Shown: one piece after another, positions 63,165 to 64,000 of the stretch | Numbering within the stretch: the stretch's first letter is position 1 | Layout: the number at the start of each line of letters is the position of its first letter | Source: Glandiceps talaboti | Lineage: Eukaryota > Hemichordata > Enteropneusta > Spengelidae | DNA: 64,000 bases | Assembly (NCBI RefSeq): GCF_964340395.1 | Contig: NC_135561.1 | Coordinates: 19,019,240 to 19,083,239 of the forward strand | Direction of reading: 5' to 3' | The notes under the pieces: generated by a model | The model's input: only the letters and a program-made list of their open reading frames with translations | Told to the model about the DNA's origin: nothing | Databases searched by the model: none | Program-made: the position numbers and the translations under genes

Positions 63165-64000
63165 TGGGGGCTACGATCGTACAAAGGTCGTGGGGGAAAG
63201 AGTGCAAAAATATTTCTTCATCACTGTCCCATGGTCGTGGAAAAAAGACAGTAAAGAAATACATACCACGACCATACGACCGGTCGTGGAGAAAAGACAG
63301 TGAAAAAATACATGCCACGACCATACGACCGGTCGTAGAGAAAACTCATTGGAAAAAATACATACCACGACCATACGACCGGTCGTGGAGAAAAGACAGT
63401 GAAAAAATACATGCCACGACCATACGACCGGTCGTGGAGAAAAGATGGTGAAAAAACACATGCCACGACCATACGACCGGTCGTGGAGAAAAGTCATTGG
63501 AAAAAATACATGCCACGACCATACGACCGGTCGTGGAGAAAAGATGGTGAAAAAACACATGCCACGACCATACGACCGGTCGTGGAGAAAAGATGGTGAA
63601 AAAACACATGCCACGACCATACGACCGGTCGTGGAGAAAAGTCATTGGAAAAAATACATGCCACGACCATACGACCGGTCGTGGAGAAAAGATGGTGAAA
63701 AAACACATGCCACGACCATACGACCGGTCGTGGAGAAAAGTCATTGGAAAAAATACATGCCACGACCATACGACCGGTCGTGGAGAAAAGATGGTGAAAA
63801 AACACATGCCACGACCATACGACCGGTCGTGGAGAAAAGTCATTGGAAAAAATACATGCCACGACCATACGACCGGTCGTGGAGAAAAGATGGTGAAAAA
63901 ACACATGCCACGACCATACGACCGGTCGTGGAGAAAAGATGGTGAAAAAATACATGCCACGACCATACGACCGGTCGTGGAGAAAAGATGGTGAAAAAAT
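63165..64000 (-). repeat. Palindromic satellite array, right, inverted relative to the left array
   Basis: The same ~50-bp unit and the same two spacers as 57991-59655, but in reverse complement. It starts with degenerate units (GATCGTACAAAGGTCGTGGG at ~63175) and becomes regular from ~63260. The array runs off the window end, so its length is unknown. Confidence 0.95.

Overview
This looks like an AT-rich, intron-containing metazoan genome, most probably a marine invertebrate. GT-AG introns split a kisspeptin-receptor-like GPCR and an EGF/C-type-lectin membrane protein. LINE, BEL/Pao, Tigger-like and Helentron-type remnants, long tetranucleotide microsatellites and satellites fill the rest. 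The receptor and repeat repertoire would fit a hemichordate, amphioxus or another deuterostome, but I cannot name the species. No bacterial-style operon, CRISPR array or convincing tRNA/rRNA was seen.

Layout. 1-436: tandem repeat. 1768-16142: two tandem copies of one genomic block (junction near 7458). Each carries the 3' end of a Tigger/jerky-like transposase and a decayed copy of one GPCR exon. Copy 1 alone holds a Helentron-like non-autonomous element (5500-6486). Copy 2 alone holds a 2.76-kb foldback-like element (7958-10717) and a LINE tail, so each copy gives the empty site of the other's insertion. 16704-19197: an apparently intact four-exon kisspeptin-receptor-like GPCR, followed at 20752-20968 by a third fragment of the duplicated block. 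22405-23236: a small inverted-array element. 26568-28601: a transposon flanked by TTAA with ~470-bp inverted termini.

29018-43142: a ten-exon type II membrane protein gene (signal anchor, five EGF modules, one C-type lectin domain). Its introns contain two antisense LINE fragments, microsatellite-bearing elements, an inverted copy of one lectin exon/intron junction, and a Penelope-like terminal palindrome with hammerhead-ribozyme-like motifs. 44990-49865: a higher-order repeat of 34-bp minisatellite blocks alternating with ~0.8-0.9-kb blocks. 51500-53262: a long nested inverted repeat. 53245-57620: a BEL/Pao retrotransposon split by a Helentron-like element and a G-rich-ended MITE. 57991-59655 and 63165-64000: two arrays of a ~50-bp palindromic satellite in opposite orientation, about 3.5 kb apart.

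Only two genes look functional, and they need not be related in function. The main theme is repeat biology. Several unrelated elements here end in oppositely oriented arrays of short palindromic or tandem monomers, a foldback-type architecture, and the duplicated block gives direct before/after evidence for two insertions.
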